64,000 nucleotides of DNA from Acinetobacter sp. B51(2017) (GCF_003711395.1 NZ_PJRJ01000016.1:1-64000), one strand, 5' to 3'; shown: positions 46,814 to 55,810, numbered from the stretch's first letter. A program made the numbers and translations. Notes: generated from the sequence alone by a model not told the origin.

Positions 46814-46843
46814 AAAAACGACCCACAAGGAGTCGTTTTTTTG
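46814..46843 (-). terminator. terminator of rpmBG
   Basis: On the minus strand, AAAAAAACGACTCC and the complementary TCGTTTTTTTTT form a stem around TTGTGGG, 15 bp past the rpmG stop. Confidence 0.85.
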
Positions 46844-46857
46844 CAAGAAGGCTAAAA

Positions 46858-47013
46858 TTATTTAATTTTAGCTTCTTTGAAGATTACGTGTTGACGGATT
46901 TTTGGATCAAATTTTTTGATTTCCATTTTTTCCGGCATAGTACGTTTGTTTTTAGTCGTGGTATAGAAGTAACCTGTACCAGCTGTAGAAACTAGACGAA
47001 TCTTATCACGCAT
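46858..47013 (-). CDS. rpmG: 50S ribosomal protein L33
   Basis: A 51-aa large-subunit protein: [20 protein letters not shown], then [18 protein letters not shown] and the basic end. It lacks the CxxC zinc pair (C- form), as in other gammaproteobacteria. Start ATG 47013 follows AAGGAGTCCTTACA. It lies 12 bp after rpmB, the usual rpmB-rpmG pair. Confidence 0.97.
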   Translation of the reverse strand: MRDKIRLVSTAGTGYFYTTTKNKRTMPEKMEIKKFDPKIRQHVIFKEAKIK

Positions 47014-47025
47014 TGTAAGGACTCC

Positions 47026-47262
47026 TTAGATCTTTTGGCCTTGAGCACGAAGATCAGCAACAACCTTTTCAATGCCCAATTTATCAATGATACGCATACC
47101 TTTAGTGGTTAAACGAAGACGTACAAAACGTTTTTCGCTTTCTAACCAGAAACGGTGGTGATGCAGGTTCGGCTCGAACCGGCGTTTAGTTTTGTTGTTG
47201 GCGTGTGAGACGTTGTTACCAACGACTGGACGCTTGCCGGTAACTTGGCAAACCTTAGACAT
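47026..47262 (-). CDS. rpmB: 50S ribosomal protein L28
   Basis: A 78-aa large-subunit protein: [20 protein letters not shown], then [19 protein letters not shown] and [16 protein letters not shown]. The N-terminal VTGKRP is the family hallmark. It is the first gene of rpmBG, with a good promoter about 80 bp upstream. Confidence 0.98.
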
Positions 47263-47341
47263 GGTGTAACTCCAATGATTTAGCCAACAGCAAACCTGTT
47301 TGGCCAGTCAAAAATAAAGGATGAATTCATTCAAGGGGCGT

Positions 47342-47370
47342 TTTATACCAAAAATGCGCTTAAAAGACAA
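47342..47370 (-). promoter_or_regulatory. rpmB promoter
   Basis: On the minus strand TTGTCT (47365-47370), 17 bp, TATAAA (47342-47347), followed by a GC-rich discriminator (CGCCCC), as in stringently controlled ribosomal promoters. Confidence 0.65.
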
Positions 47371-47388
47371 GCGATTTTCTTTGAAACA

Positions 47389-47418
47389 AGGCATGACCCT
47401 GTCTGATAGGTTATGCCT
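47389..47418 (-). terminator. terminator after the aldehyde dehydrogenase gene
   Basis: AGGCATGACC and GGTTATGCCT pair over 10 bp with one G-U, loop of 10 nt, 7 bp past the dehydrogenase stop. T tract is weak. Confidence 0.55.
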
Positions 47419-47425
47419 TAATCAG

Positions 47426-48874
47426 TTAACGCAATAGAAGCTTCGAAATCAGTTTATGAATCGGCTTATTAAAAGGCGGCAGAATGAATTTTAAGCTATA
47501 CAGCTTAGGATTCGACATTACCGACCGTTCATGCGACAAACTGAAGAAACCCTCTGGACCGTGATATTTGCCCATACCAGATGCACCAACACCACCAAAA
47601 GGTAGATCGTCCTGTGCGACATGGGTAATAACCGTATTCTGTCCAAAGTGCCCTGAATGGGTACGCTGTGCGACATAATTCGCACGTGCGCGGTTAAAGT
47701 CGAAGTAGTATAAAGCAAGTGGACGCGGACGGCTATTAATAAAGTCGATTACATCGTCAATTTGATCATATTCTAGTATCGGAAGTAGCGGTCCAAAGAT
47801 CTCTTCTTGCATAATTTGCATGTCTTCAGAGACTTTGGTGAGGAGGGTCGGGACAATCTTTCGTGTACCCGATAAGTCCTCTTTTTCTTTATAAATTTCA
47901 ATAATATCTGCACCTTTATCTTGGGCGTCACTTAAGTACTTTTGCAGACGTGAATACTGTTTATCGTTAATGATAGCCGTGTAATCTTGGTTATCTTTAA
48001 AGGCTGGATACATTTTGTTCACATAAGCTGTGAAGTGCTGAATAAACTCTGCTGTTTTACCTTTTGGCAAGAACATATAGTCTGGTGCAACACAAGTTTG
48101 CCCCGCATTCCAGAGTTTTCCTGCCGCGATTCGCTCGGCAACATCTTGTATCGGCATAGATGAATGCACCAATACGGGTGACTTACCACCCAACTCTAGA
48201 ATGACCGGCACTAGGTTGTCTGCTGCGGCTTTCATGACAGTTTTACCCACCGCAGTTGATCCGGTAAAAATCATTTTATCAAAAGCTAAATGACAAAATG
48301 CATCCGAGATTGCACCACCACCATTGACTACAGCGACTAAATCCTGTGGGAAAGCCTCTGATAATGCCACTTCTAAGACTCGACCAAAATGACTCGATGA
48401 ACTAGACACTTTAATCATGGCATGGTTGCCAGCCGCTAAAGCACAAATCAACGGGCCAATCGAAAGCAGCAGTGGATAATTCCACGGTGCAATAATGCCC
48501 ACCACCCCTAAAGGTTGATATTCCACCCAACCTTTGGCAGGTTGATGAATCAGGGCAATACGGCGTTTAGATGGTTTCATCCATTGATGGATATGTTTAG
48601 AGTAATATTTGATTTGCTCTAAACAGGTTAGGAGTTCGCCAATCTTGGTTTCACTGATAGAACGGTTGCCATAATCTTTGTTAATGGCTTCAGCAAATTG
48701 ATCTTGGTATTTGATTAAAATGCGTTTTAGACGACTTAAACGCTCAATACGTTCATGGGCGCTTGACAATGGATGACGTAAATAAGCAGTCTTTTGCAAG
48801 GTCAAAATGTCAGTTAAATCTTGCAGATCAAAACGTTGAGCGGTCATAGAAGTTGTTTTTGTTTGACTGTTCAT
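47426..48874 (-). CDS. aldehyde dehydrogenase (coniferyl aldehyde dehydrogenase type)
   Basis: A 482-aa NAD(P)-dependent dehydrogenase oxidising an aldehyde to its acid. Signatures: VVGIIAPWNYPLLLSIGPL, FTGSTAVGKTVMKAA (cofactor turn), catalytic Glu in VILELGGKSPV, catalytic Cys in NAGQTCVAPDY, and EEIFGPLLPI. The C-terminal region (FGGVGASGMGKYHGPEGF, then hydrophobic KFILPPFNKP) resembles CalB and class 3/fatty aldehyde dehydrogenases. Start ATG 48874 is chosen over the longer frame, which reads through the promoter; ATG 48847 is possible. Divergent from a TetR gene with an operator in its promoter. Confidence 0.88.
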   Translation of the reverse strand: MNSQTKTTSMTAQRFDLQDLTDILTLQKTAYLRHPLSSAHERIERLSRLKRILIKYQDQFAEAINKDYGNRSISETKIGELLTCLEQIKYYSKHIHQWMKPSKRRIALIHQPAKGWVEYQPLGVVGIIAPWNYPLLLSIGPLICALAAGNHAMIKVSSSSSHFGRVLEVALSEAFPQDLVAVVNGGGAISDAFCHLAFDKMIFTGSTAVGKTVMKAAADNLVPVILELGGKSPVLVHSSMPIQDVAERIAAGKLWNAGQTCVAPDYMFLPKGKTAEFIQHFTAYVNKMYPAFKDNQDYTAIINDKQYSRLQKYLSDAQDKGADIIEIYKEKEDLSGTRKIVPTLLTKVSEDMQIMQEEIFGPLLPILEYDQIDDVIDFINSRPRPLALYYFDFNRARANYVAQRTHSGHFGQNTVITHVAQDDLPFGGVGASGMGKYHGPEGFFSLSHERSVMSNPKLYSLKFILPPFNKPIHKLISKLLLR

Positions 48875-48912
48875 GACGTGATACCATAAAACGAAAGCGA
48901 TGTATAAAATTT

Positions 48913-48930
48913 TTAGAGCAAATGCTCTAA
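48913..48930. promoter_or_regulatory. TetR operator within the aldehyde dehydrogenase promoter
   Basis: TTAGAGCA-AA-TGCTCTAA, a perfect 8-bp inverted repeat, in the 105-bp divergent gap. On the minus strand it starts 1 bp after a consensus -35 TTGACA (48931-48936) and runs into the -10 region (TAAAAA), so a bound repressor would block the dehydrogenase promoter. Confidence 0.7.
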
Positions 48931-48979
48931 TTGTCAAGCAACTTTATGTTGCCTGTAGGGTTATTTTTCGGAAAAACGC

Positions 48980-49678
48980 ATGTCTCATTCCAAAACTTTG
49001 AAAACCAAAGAACGAATTTTGCAGTTGAGTTTGCAACTGTTTAATGAGCGTGGCGAGCGTTCGGTCACCACCAATCATATTGCCGCTGAGCTGAATATGA
49101 GCCCAGGCAACCTGTATTATCACTTTCGCAATAAAAACGAAATTATTAAAGAGCTGATGGCCCAGTATCAACAGCAAACTTTAGAAATGCTGGCCTTGCC
49201 TGAGGATCGTATTTTAGATGCCAATGATAAGATTCGCTATTTTCAAGTGCTGAGTAGTCAATTATGGGCCTATCGTTTTTTGCATCGTGATGTCTATCAT
49301 CTGGTCGAAAATAACGAAGATTTCAGGCAAATCTATCCACGTTTTGCCAATCAAGTCATGCAGCAAGGGCAAAAGATTTATAAAGCCTTTGTAAGGGCTG
49401 GCTTAATGGAAATGACCGACTCAGAAATTGAAGCCTTAACCATCAATCTATGGATTGTGCTGACCAACTGGACCAACTTTTTATATATGTCAGGGCATAT
49501 TAGTGATTCTAATCATTTAGAAGAAAAGTGGGTCTGGCAAGCGCTGCGCCAAATGCTGTTTTTAGAAGGGGCTTATTTACGTGGTGAAAGCCGTGCCACT
49601 TACGAAAACTTGTTGGAAACTCTAGGCCCATCTGAATTATTCGGCCATCTTAGCAGCGTTGCTGATCCAGAAATGTAA
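48980..49678 (+). CDS. TetR/AcrR family regulator
   Basis: A 232-aa repressor. N-terminal helix-turn-helix: KERILQLSLQLFNERGERSV, then TTNHIAAELNMSPGNLYYHF, RNKNEIIKELM (residues 9-60). The C-terminal helical ligand and dimerisation domain spans 70-220 and has the length and motifs (IYPRFANQV; LEGAYLRGES) common to TetR proteins of lipid or aldehyde metabolism. It diverges from the aldehyde dehydrogenase gene and a perfect palindrome lies between, so it probably represses that gene. Confidence 0.9.
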   Translation: MSHSKTLKTKERILQLSLQLFNERGERSVTTNHIAAELNMSPGNLYYHFRNKNEIIKELMAQYQQQTLEMLALPEDRILDANDKIRYFQVLSSQLWAYRFLHRDVYHLVENNEDFRQIYPRFANQVMQQGQKIYKAFVRAGLMEMTDSEIEALTINLWIVLTNWTNFLYMSGHISDSNHLEEKWVWQALRQMLFLEGAYLRGESRATYENLLETLGPSELFGHLSSVADPEM

Positions 49679-49758
49679 TCTGCTATTTAGAAAGGTTTAG
49701 AAACACGTTAGAATACTCGGCTTATTTTTTTATTAGTTTACGAGTGCGATCAACCAAC

Positions 49759-50625
49759 ATGAATATGAGTACTGCTAACACAGCACGTTTACTGATTACT
49801 TGTGAAGATAAGCCAGGAATCGTGCAGGCTGTATCGAGCTTTTTGTATCATCAGGGAGCAAACATTACCGCACTTGATCAATACGCGACTGAAGCTCAAG
49901 GCGGACGTTATTTCATGCGTGTTGAGTTTGAGTTAGATAACTTACAAAGTCGTAAAGAAAGCATTATTCAGACTTTTGCGGTCAATGTTGCTGAGCGTTA
50001 TGACATGCAATGGCGTTTAGCTTTAGTCAGCGATGTTAAGAAAGTGGGCATCTTGGTCTCTAAAGTAGATCATGCCTTACTTGAGCTATTATGGCGTCAT
50101 GCGCGTGGTGCACTGCCATGTGAAATTACCAAAGTGGTGTCTAACCATGAAACTTTACGTGAGTCGGTAGAAAACTTTGGGATTCCATTTGAAGTTGTAC
50201 CGGTAAATAAAGACAACAAGCGTGAAGCATATGCTCAAATTGATGAATTGATGCAAGGCAACGATTTGCTGGTATTAGCACGTTATATGCAAATTCTCGA
50301 TGAAGAATTTGTAGAAAAATGGCAGATGAAAGTCATCAATATTCACCATTCATTCTTGCCAGCGTTTGTTGGGGCAAACCCTTATAAACAAGCGCATGAA
50401 AAAGGCGTGAAACTGATTGGTGCAACGGCACATTATGTGACTGCTGACCTTGACCAAGGTCCAATTATTGAACAAGATGTAGAGCGAGTAAACCACGACT
50501 TTACTGTTGAGCAATTACGTGAACTTGGTCAGGATGTAGAACGTAATGTGTTAGCGCGTGCAGTCAAATGGCATTTAGAAGATCGTATTATTGTAGATGG
50601 CAATAAAACTGTTGTTTTCCAATAA
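49759..50625 (+). CDS. purU: formyltetrahydrofolate deformylase
   Basis: Hydrolyses 10-formyl-THF to formate and THF, supplying formate for PurT and balancing one-carbon pools. 288 aa. N-terminal ACT domain (RLLITCEDKPGIVQAVSSFL), then a formyltransferase-fold catalytic domain with KVGILVSKVDHALLELL, VINIHHSFLPAFVGANPY (catalytic His) and GATAHYVTADLDQGPII (catalytic Asp). ATG 49759 gives the normal length; the frame opens 15 bp earlier with GTG. Followed by a terminator. Confidence 0.95.
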   Translation: MNMSTANTARLLITCEDKPGIVQAVSSFLYHQGANITALDQYATEAQGGRYFMRVEFELDNLQSRKESIIQTFAVNVAERYDMQWRLALVSDVKKVGILVSKVDHALLELLWRHARGALPCEITKVVSNHETLRESVENFGIPFEVVPVNKDNKREAYAQIDELMQGNDLLVLARYMQILDEEFVEKWQMKVINIHHSFLPAFVGANPYKQAHEKGVKLIGATAHYVTADLDQGPIIEQDVERVNHDFTVEQLRELGQDVERNVLARAVKWHLEDRIIVDGNKTVVFQ

Positions 50626-50644
50626 TTTGAAAATCTAGTCCAGG

Positions 50645-50677
50645 AAAAGGGGGTACACAATGTATACCCTTTTTTTA
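50645..50677 (+). terminator. purU terminator
   Basis: AAAAGGGGGTACA, loop CAA, TGTATACCCTTTT with one mismatch and one G-U, then more T. Confidence 0.8.
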
Positions 50678-50724
50678 TCTGCATCATTTGAAAAAGTCAT
50701 CAAGATTGTCAAATTAATAGTTGC

Positions 50725-50745
50725 AAATGAAAACACTTCTCATTT
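50725..50745 (+). promoter_or_regulatory. possible Fur-like palindrome upstream of tonB
   Basis: AAATGA-N9-TCATTT lies about 90 bp before tonB. Spacing and AT-richness resemble a degenerate Fur box, and Fur control of tonB-exbBD is common, but the match is weak. The rest of the 210-bp purU-tonB gap is AT-rich and shows nothing else. Confidence 0.25.
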
Positions 50746-50835
50746 ATCATGTTGCCACTTTAATTGTATGAACCGATAAGCTTGATTTATTCATTGCAGT
50801 CAATAAATTTTGCTTTTACAAGGTAACAGATTCTA

Positions 50836-51675
50836 ATGAGTCAGATGTCTACACTAAGCCCTCAAACGCCACACCCGATGAAAAAGAAATTAATCACGGC
50901 ACTCGTGGCAGTGGCCCTAGGTCATGCTGCTGTGCTATGGGGTTTGGCACATATGAAGACACCTGAACTCAAACCCGTTGAAAAAGAGCCACTTAAAGTT
51001 CGTTTTGTTAAAATTCAAGAACAAGTCAAACCTGAACCACCCAAACCTAAAATAGAACCTAAAAAAGAAACACCGCCACCACCACCTAAAGAAGTGAAAA
51101 TTGTCCCAAAAGAGACACCACCGCCACCACCTAAAAAAGTGGAAAAAGTGGAACAGGTGAAGAAAGCGGAAGCGCCAAAACCAGTGGCTAAACCAGTTGA
51201 AACACAACCGCAGCCGGTCGCAAAACCTGCGCCTGTAGTTGAAACCAAAGTTGTACCTAAAGCAGAAGTAGTGGTTGCACCACCTGCACCGCCAGCACCA
51301 AAAGCTGATCCAGCTCCACCTGCACCGCCAGCGCCTAAGGCTGAACCAGCACCAGCTGCACCGCCAGCGCCAGCCGCACCTAAATCGGTATCGATTGGTG
51401 GTGCAGGTGTACAATGGAGTCGTTCGCCTAAGCCGCAATATAGTAACAAAGACTTACAAGGTGAAACTCGCCGGGTTGTGGTGCATATTGAAGCGGATGA
51501 AAAAGGTAATATTAAAGTGGCGCGTGTGACCCAATCGAGTGGTGTACCTGCTTTAGATGAAAAAATTCGTCGCGCTGTGATGAGTGCAAAATTCAAACCA
51601 TATAAGGAAAATGGTGTCGCTTATCCGATTTCGGCTTCGCAACCATTTGAATTAACGTTGAATCCTAACGGCTAA
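50836..51675 (+). CDS. tonB: energy transducer TonB
   Basis: A 279-aa periplasm-spanning protein that couples proton motive force to TonB-dependent outer-membrane receptors. An N-terminal membrane anchor (about 17-38, LITALVAVALGHAAVLWGL) is followed by a long Pro/Lys then Pro/Ala region (about 45-185, with PPPPPKE and PAPPAPPAPKA blocks) spanning the periplasm and a TonB C-terminal domain (VVVHIEADEKGNIKVARV, SGVPALDEKIRRAV). First gene of tonB-exbB-exbD; exbB follows after 20 bp. Confidence 0.93.
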   Translation: MSQMSTLSPQTPHPMKKKLITALVAVALGHAAVLWGLAHMKTPELKPVEKEPLKVRFVKIQEQVKPEPPKPKIEPKKETPPPPPKEVKIVPKETPPPPPKKVEKVEQVKKAEAPKPVAKPVETQPQPVAKPAPVVETKVVPKAEVVVAPPAPPAPKADPAPPAPPAPKAEPAPAAPPAPAAPKSVSIGGAGVQWSRSPKPQYSNKDLQGETRRVVVHIEADEKGNIKVARVTQSSGVPALDEKIRRAVMSAKFKPYKENGVAYPISASQPFELTLNPNG

Positions 51676-51695
51676 CATTTATTAGGAGTTCGAGT

Positions 51696-52316
51696 ATGAA
51701 CTTTTCAGTTTACTGGGAACATGCAGATGCGGTGAGTAAAACGCTGTATTTCGTGTTATTGGCGATGTCAATCGCAACGTGGACCGTATTGGTACTGCGT
51801 CTATTAGGGACACGTCAGCTTAAACAGATCGCTTATGCTCAACTGTCTAAAGCCTTGACGGGTTTAAAAGCCAAGTTTGCCCCGCTTAACTTTGAGCAAC
51901 GTAAAGCTGTGGCAGAACAAGCTTTACTACGCCAAATTGCTACAGAAAAAGCGTCGGCAGAAAAAGGTGTTGCAGTCTTGGGTACTATTGCATCACTTGC
52001 ACCATTTGTAGGTTTATTTGGTACAGTATGGGGCATCTTCCACGCACTGGTTGCTGTAGGTAAAAGTGGTCAAGCAGGTTTGGCACAAGTAGCAACTCCA
52101 GTTGGTGAAGCACTGATCATGACCGGTTTTGGTTTAGCAGTCGCGATTCCTGCGGTAATTGCCTATAACATTTGCACACGCTTTAACAAAACCTTAAGCA
52201 ACGAATTACAAGACCATGCACACAGCTTGTTAATTGACACCATGTTGCAACAAGACAGCGCTGCGAAAACAGAAGCGACTGCAGCACAAAAAGGTTTAGT
52301 TGGAGGTCAAGCTTAA
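51696..52316 (+). CDS. exbB: ExbB, TonB-complex proton channel subunit
   Basis: A 206-aa MotA/TolQ/ExbB-family inner-membrane protein. Three membrane helices: about 14-34, then the paired helices 2 and 3 (LGTIASLAPFVGLFGTVWGI; GEALIMTGFGLAVAIPAVIAYN), which carry the family channel motif. It forms a pentamer that with ExbD powers TonB. Start ATG follows TTAGGAGTTCGAGT. Its stop overlaps the exbD start by one base (TAATG). Confidence 0.94.
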   Translation: MNFSVYWEHADAVSKTLYFVLLAMSIATWTVLVLRLLGTRQLKQIAYAQLSKALTGLKAKFAPLNFEQRKAVAEQALLRQIATEKASAEKGVAVLGTIASLAPFVGLFGTVWGIFHALVAVGKSGQAGLAQVATPVGEALIMTGFGLAVAIPAVIAYNICTRFNKTLSNELQDHAHSLLIDTMLQQDSAAKTEATAAQKGLVGGQA

Positions 52317-52720
52317 TGGCTTTTCAATTGGGTGAAGACAACGATGCAGGCATGAATGAGATGAACCTCATTCCGCTTATCGATATTATGTTGGTATTGA
52401 TGATCATCTTTTTGGTGACAGCCACTGTTGCTAACCCATCAATTCCATTAACCTTACCACAAACGACTGCGGAAATTGTTGATCTACCACCAGAGCAAAT
52501 TCAAGTCAGCATCAATGCCAATGGCGATGTGGCTTGGGATGATCAAGTGATCAGCTTAGCGGAATTAGAACAGCGTTTAACAGATGCAGGTCAAGCTGAA
52601 CGTCAGCCAACCTTAATTCTAAAAGCGGACAAAGAAGCACGTTATGATACTGTTGCACAAGTGATGTCACGGGCGAGTGGAGCCGGACTCACCGATATTG
52701 CCTTTGCAACTGAGAATTAA
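52316..52720 (+). CDS. exbD: ExbD, TonB-complex biopolymer transport subunit
   Basis: A 134-aa single-span protein. The membrane helix (about 20-42) carries the essential Asp in NLIPLIDIMLVLMIIFLV; the periplasmic part ends TLILKADKEARYDTVAQVM and GLTDIAFATEN. Translation is coupled to exbB by the one-base overlap, and a terminator follows. Confidence 0.94.
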   Translation: MAFQLGEDNDAGMNEMNLIPLIDIMLVLMIIFLVTATVANPSIPLTLPQTTAEIVDLPPEQIQVSINANGDVAWDDQVISLAELEQRLTDAGQAERQPTLILKADKEARYDTVAQVMSRASGAGLTDIAFATEN

Positions 52721-52747
52721 AAAACAGCGCCCATGTGGCGCTTTTTT
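52721..52747. terminator. terminator between exbD and the convergent AraC gene
   Basis: AGCGCC, loop CATGT, GGCGCT flanked by A and T tracts. Its T tract overlaps the AraC stop codon. Confidence 0.85.
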
Positions 52748-53525
52748 AATGCTTACGAAATTGATCCGGGCTGATATGCATCCAACGTTTAAACATCTGA
52801 ATAAAACTTGATGCATTGCTATAGCCTAAATCCAAAGCAATGCTCTCCACGGTTTTACCTTGATTGAGCAGTGTTAACGAGGTCATTACTTTTAAGCGCT
52901 GTCGCCATTCGTGGATCGACATGCCTAACTCTTTTTTTGCATAACGTGCCAAAGTGCGCTCAGTCATATGATGTAAGACTGCCAAGTCTTTTAAGCTACT
53001 TTGATCATGTAAATACTGTTCTAAATAACGCAATACAGGCTGTAACTTGGCATGTTGGCTGTGCGGTAAATAATTCTCTATTAAGGGTGCATGTTGTAAT
53101 TGATCGAGTAACACTTGCAACAAACGTAAATGCTCATTTGCTGCTAAATCAGGATGCTGTTTTAGATGTTGCAACACAGCATTCACCAATGGTGAAGTCA
53201 GCAAAATACCGGCTTGTTTAGGCAGGGCATGACATAAGCTTTCATGCACATATAAGGTGGCATGCGACACTTCAGTACGATTTAAACCGCTGTGCTCTAA
53301 ATGCGGTGGCAACCAAATGCCATAGGGGGGTGGCGTAATGTAATCGGTATGTTGGATGCTGACCTGCATGACGCCATCAAAAGCATAAATAAACTCACCC
53401 CAAGCATGCCCATGTGCTGGGTAGATCGATGCAGCAGGATCATGACGAAAATCAATCCAAAGCGGTGCTGCAATCAGATCATTGGTGGGCAGTTGTTTTC
53501 CTAAAGCATATTGTTGAAGTGGCAT
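52746..53525 (-). CDS. AraC family transcriptional regulator
   Basis: A 259-aa regulator. N-terminal cupin domain (YPAHGHAWGEFIYAFDGVMQ, PPPYGIWLPPHLEHSGLN) and C-terminal two-HTH DNA-binding domain (LKDLAVLHHMTERTLARYAKK; VESIALDLGYSNASSFIQMFKRW, then ISPDQFRK). It diverges from an EamA transporter gene with a 105-bp gap, so it may control it; the ligand is unknown. Confidence 0.9.
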   Translation of the reverse strand: MPLQQYALGKQLPTNDLIAAPLWIDFRHDPAASIYPAHGHAWGEFIYAFDGVMQVSIQHTDYITPPPYGIWLPPHLEHSGLNRTEVSHATLYVHESLCHALPKQAGILLTSPLVNAVLQHLKQHPDLAANEHLRLLQVLLDQLQHAPLIENYLPHSQHAKLQPVLRYLEQYLHDQSSLKDLAVLHHMTERTLARYAKKELGMSIHEWRQRLKVMTSLTLLNQGKTVESIALDLGYSNASSFIQMFKRWMHISPDQFRKH

Positions 53526-53630
53526 GATTGACGTTGCCTGAATTTATAGATGAGTTGTCTGTTTTAAAGTATATCTCGTATTTCAGACATGGTTATAGTG
53601 GCGCTTGATTTTTAGTTTGAGTAACTAGTC

Positions 53631-54551
53631 GTGCAACAGCGTAAAGCATTGGATTTACAGGCATCAGGTTTAATGATTGTGCTATGTATGATTTGGGGCA
53701 TTCAACAAGTGGTGCTCAAGCTCGCTGCACTAGATATTAGCCCTATGATGCAAATTGCGCTGCGTTCTGGCATTGCGGCAATCTTAGTTTATCCCTTGAT
53801 TCCCAAAGGCACGCAGCTTTTCAATACAGCGTATTTGCTGCCGGGTATTGGTTTAGCTGTGCTCTTTTCAGCTGAATTTTTATTGGTGGCACAGGCATTA
53901 AGTTACACCAGTGCTGCTCATACCGTGGTATTGCTCTATACCGCGCCTATTTTTGTCGCTTCGGGTTTACATTGGAAATTGCCTGATGAGCAGCTGAAAC
54001 CCTTGCAGTGGGGCGGCATTGCTGTGGCGTTTATGGGGATTATGATTGCATTTTTAGCACGAGAGGGGCAGTCTCTGTCTAGTCAAGTGTTATGGGGCGA
54101 TTTCATGGCACTCGGCGCAGGCATGATGTGGGCATTAACCACCATTTCCTTACGTTTAAGTAAATTAAGTGAGGCTGCACCCACGCAAACATTGTTTTAC
54201 CAATTGCTTGGAGCGTTTATTTTCTTGTTACCTATTGCCTACGCATTGGGGCAAACCCAAATACATTGGAGCACGCTGGCGATTTTTAGCATGTTGTTTC
54301 ATGTGTTGGTGATGTCACTGTTTAGCTTAATGTTATGGTTTTGGTTGCTAAGAAAATATTTAGCCAATGGTTTGGGGGTATTTTCATTTTTAACTCCTGT
54401 ATTTGGCGTGCTGTTTGGGATGCTGTTTTTAAATGAAACTGTAGAGTTTAATTTTATTATTGGCACAATCTTGGTGATGTTTGGCGTGATGCTTGTCAGT
54501 AGTGGGCAATGGTTGCTGGAAAAATGGCAGAAAAAAACCCTCAAAGTTTGA
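53631..54551 (+). CDS. EamA/DMT family transporter
   Basis: A 306-aa inner-membrane protein with ten predicted helices in two EamA repeats (LMIVLCMIWGIQQVVLKLAA; GDFMALGAGMMWALTTISLR). Drug/metabolite exporters of this type move small organic solutes; the substrate is unknown. It starts with GTG 53631 behind GAGTAACTAGTC. It is the divergent partner of an AraC regulator, and its last codons form one arm of the following terminator. Confidence 0.88.
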   Translation: MQQRKALDLQASGLMIVLCMIWGIQQVVLKLAALDISPMMQIALRSGIAAILVYPLIPKGTQLFNTAYLLPGIGLAVLFSAEFLLVAQALSYTSAAHTVVLLYTAPIFVASGLHWKLPDEQLKPLQWGGIAVAFMGIMIAFLAREGQSLSSQVLWGDFMALGAGMMWALTTISLRLSKLSEAAPTQTLFYQLLGAFIFLLPIAYALGQTQIHWSTLAIFSMLFHVLVMSLFSLMLWFWLLRKYLANGLGVFSFLTPVFGVLFGMLFLNETVEFNFIIGTILVMFGVMLVSSGQWLLEKWQKKTLKV

Positions 54552-54565
54552 GGGTTTGGTTTTTA
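54534..54565. terminator. terminator overlapping the EamA stop, shared with yihY
   Basis: AAACCCTCA and TGAGGGTTT pair perfectly around a 5-nt loop; the EamA stop TGA (54549-54551) lies in the hairpin. It has a run of A on one side and GGTTTTT on the other. Confidence 0.8.
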
Positions 54566-55810
54566 GTTGCGATCTAAAATTTTGGAGAGTGGAATCGAAA
54601 GTTTGGCAGCTAAATAATCATCGGCATCAATCAGCGCAGGACCGAGTTTCTGCATCCATTCATCATCAGGATGAATATTACCGACATCTTTACGCTGTGG
54701 TAGGGTATAAGGCAATTGGCGATAAAACTGCCAAAAATCGACTTCGTTGAGGTTGCGCGATAATACATAGTCATTGTTGTCGGTTCGTTGAATTAAGTTT
54801 TGTTTTTCAAGGAGATCAACATAGGTCGGCCAACAGCCAATTTCTTCACGGCCTAAAACCTCTAAGGCTTGCGATTCGGTTACCGGTTTACCTAGCTTCT
54901 GCTTGGCATAAAACAGTTCTAATAAATCTAGCAGCATAATCAGTGGATGGCGTTTTTGCTCTTTTTCTGAATTAAACGCGGTCATGGCAAAACTAATTTC
55001 CACACCCAATAAAATGATATTCCAAGACAAATATATCCACAGTAAGAAAATCGGCACTGCTGCAAAAGCACCATAAACAATCTCATAACTGGTAAAGTTG
55101 GACATGACAAAACCAAATAAGTTCTTTAAGGCTTCAAAAACCGTAGCACTAAAAATACCCGCCACTAAAGCTGATTTAATCGGTACATTGCGGTTGGGAA
55201 TAGTCCAATACAAAATAAAAAAGCCTAAAAAAGTCAGACCAAAGGAAATAGCCCACAGTACAAAGGCGCCATTCAGCTCATAGCCGGCAAAGTTATTACT
55301 TAAGACATTGAGGGAGGCTAAAGCAGAAGAAATCACAAAAGCGCTCCCAAGTAAAATCGGGCCTAAAGAAATAATCGTCCAATAGCGCATAAAGCCCATA
55401 ATCCCGCCACGGGTTTCTTTCACTCGCCAAATACGGTTAAACGCAGTTTCAATACTGGTCAGCATCATGACTGTGGTAATAAACAGAAATAAGATACCAA
55501 TCACTGTTAAGTTACTGGATTTATCAGCAAAGGCACTTAAGGCTTTATCAAAGGCAATGGTGGTTTTAGGTAAAAAATTGCTATAAATCAGTTGTTGAAT
55601 TTGTTGTCGGGCAGGTTCTAAGGCTTTAATGGAAGAAATAATCACTAAAAATACCGTGAGCATAGGCACCACAGCAAATAGGGTGGTATAGGTTAAGGAA
55701 CCCGCTTGATCACGACATTTATCTGCTTCAAAACGACGTACAACAAACAAGATAAACTGAAACCAAGTGTGGTCATAAAAGGGAATTTTTTTGACTAACT
55801 TTTCTAACAT
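54563..55810 (-). CDS. yihY: YihY/BrkB family membrane protein
   Basis: A 415-aa inner-membrane protein, first ~290 residues forming the six-helix YihY core (AGSLTYTTLFAVVPMLTVFL; VMMLTSIETAFNRIWRVKETRG; GAFAAVPIFLLWIYLSWNIIL), then a C-terminal cytoplasmic winged-helix-like extension (KPVTESQALEVLGREEIGCW). Once called RNase BN in error; the true role is unknown. A wrbA gene lies divergently upstream, and yihY and wrbA are neighbours in Pseudomonas too. Confidence 0.9.
   Translation of the reverse strand: MLEKLVKKIPFYDHTWFQFILFVVRRFEADKCRDQAGSLTYTTLFAVVPMLTVFLVIISSIKALEPARQQIQQLIYSNFLPKTTIAFDKALSAFADKSSNLTVIGILFLFITTVMMLTSIETAFNRIWRVKETRGGIMGFMRYWTIISLGPILLGSAFVISSALASLNVLSNNFAGYELNGAFVLWAISFGLTFLGFFILYWTIPNRNVPIKSALVAGIFSATVFEALKNLFGFVMSNFTSYEIVYGAFAAVPIFLLWIYLSWNIILLGVEISFAMTAFNSEKEQKRHPLIMLLDLLELFYAKQKLGKPVTESQALEVLGREEIGCWPTYVDLLEKQNLIQRTDNNDYVLSRNLNEVDFWQFYRQLPYTLPQRKDVGNIHPDDEWMQKLGPALIDADDYLAAKLSIPLSKILDRN

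Noticed and set aside
50935-51596. Long antisense ORFs across tonB (167 and 193 codons)
   Set aside because: They mirror the Pro/Lys/Ala repeat code of tonB and encode low-complexity Arg/Trp/Phe or Gly/Ala strings with no ribosome site.
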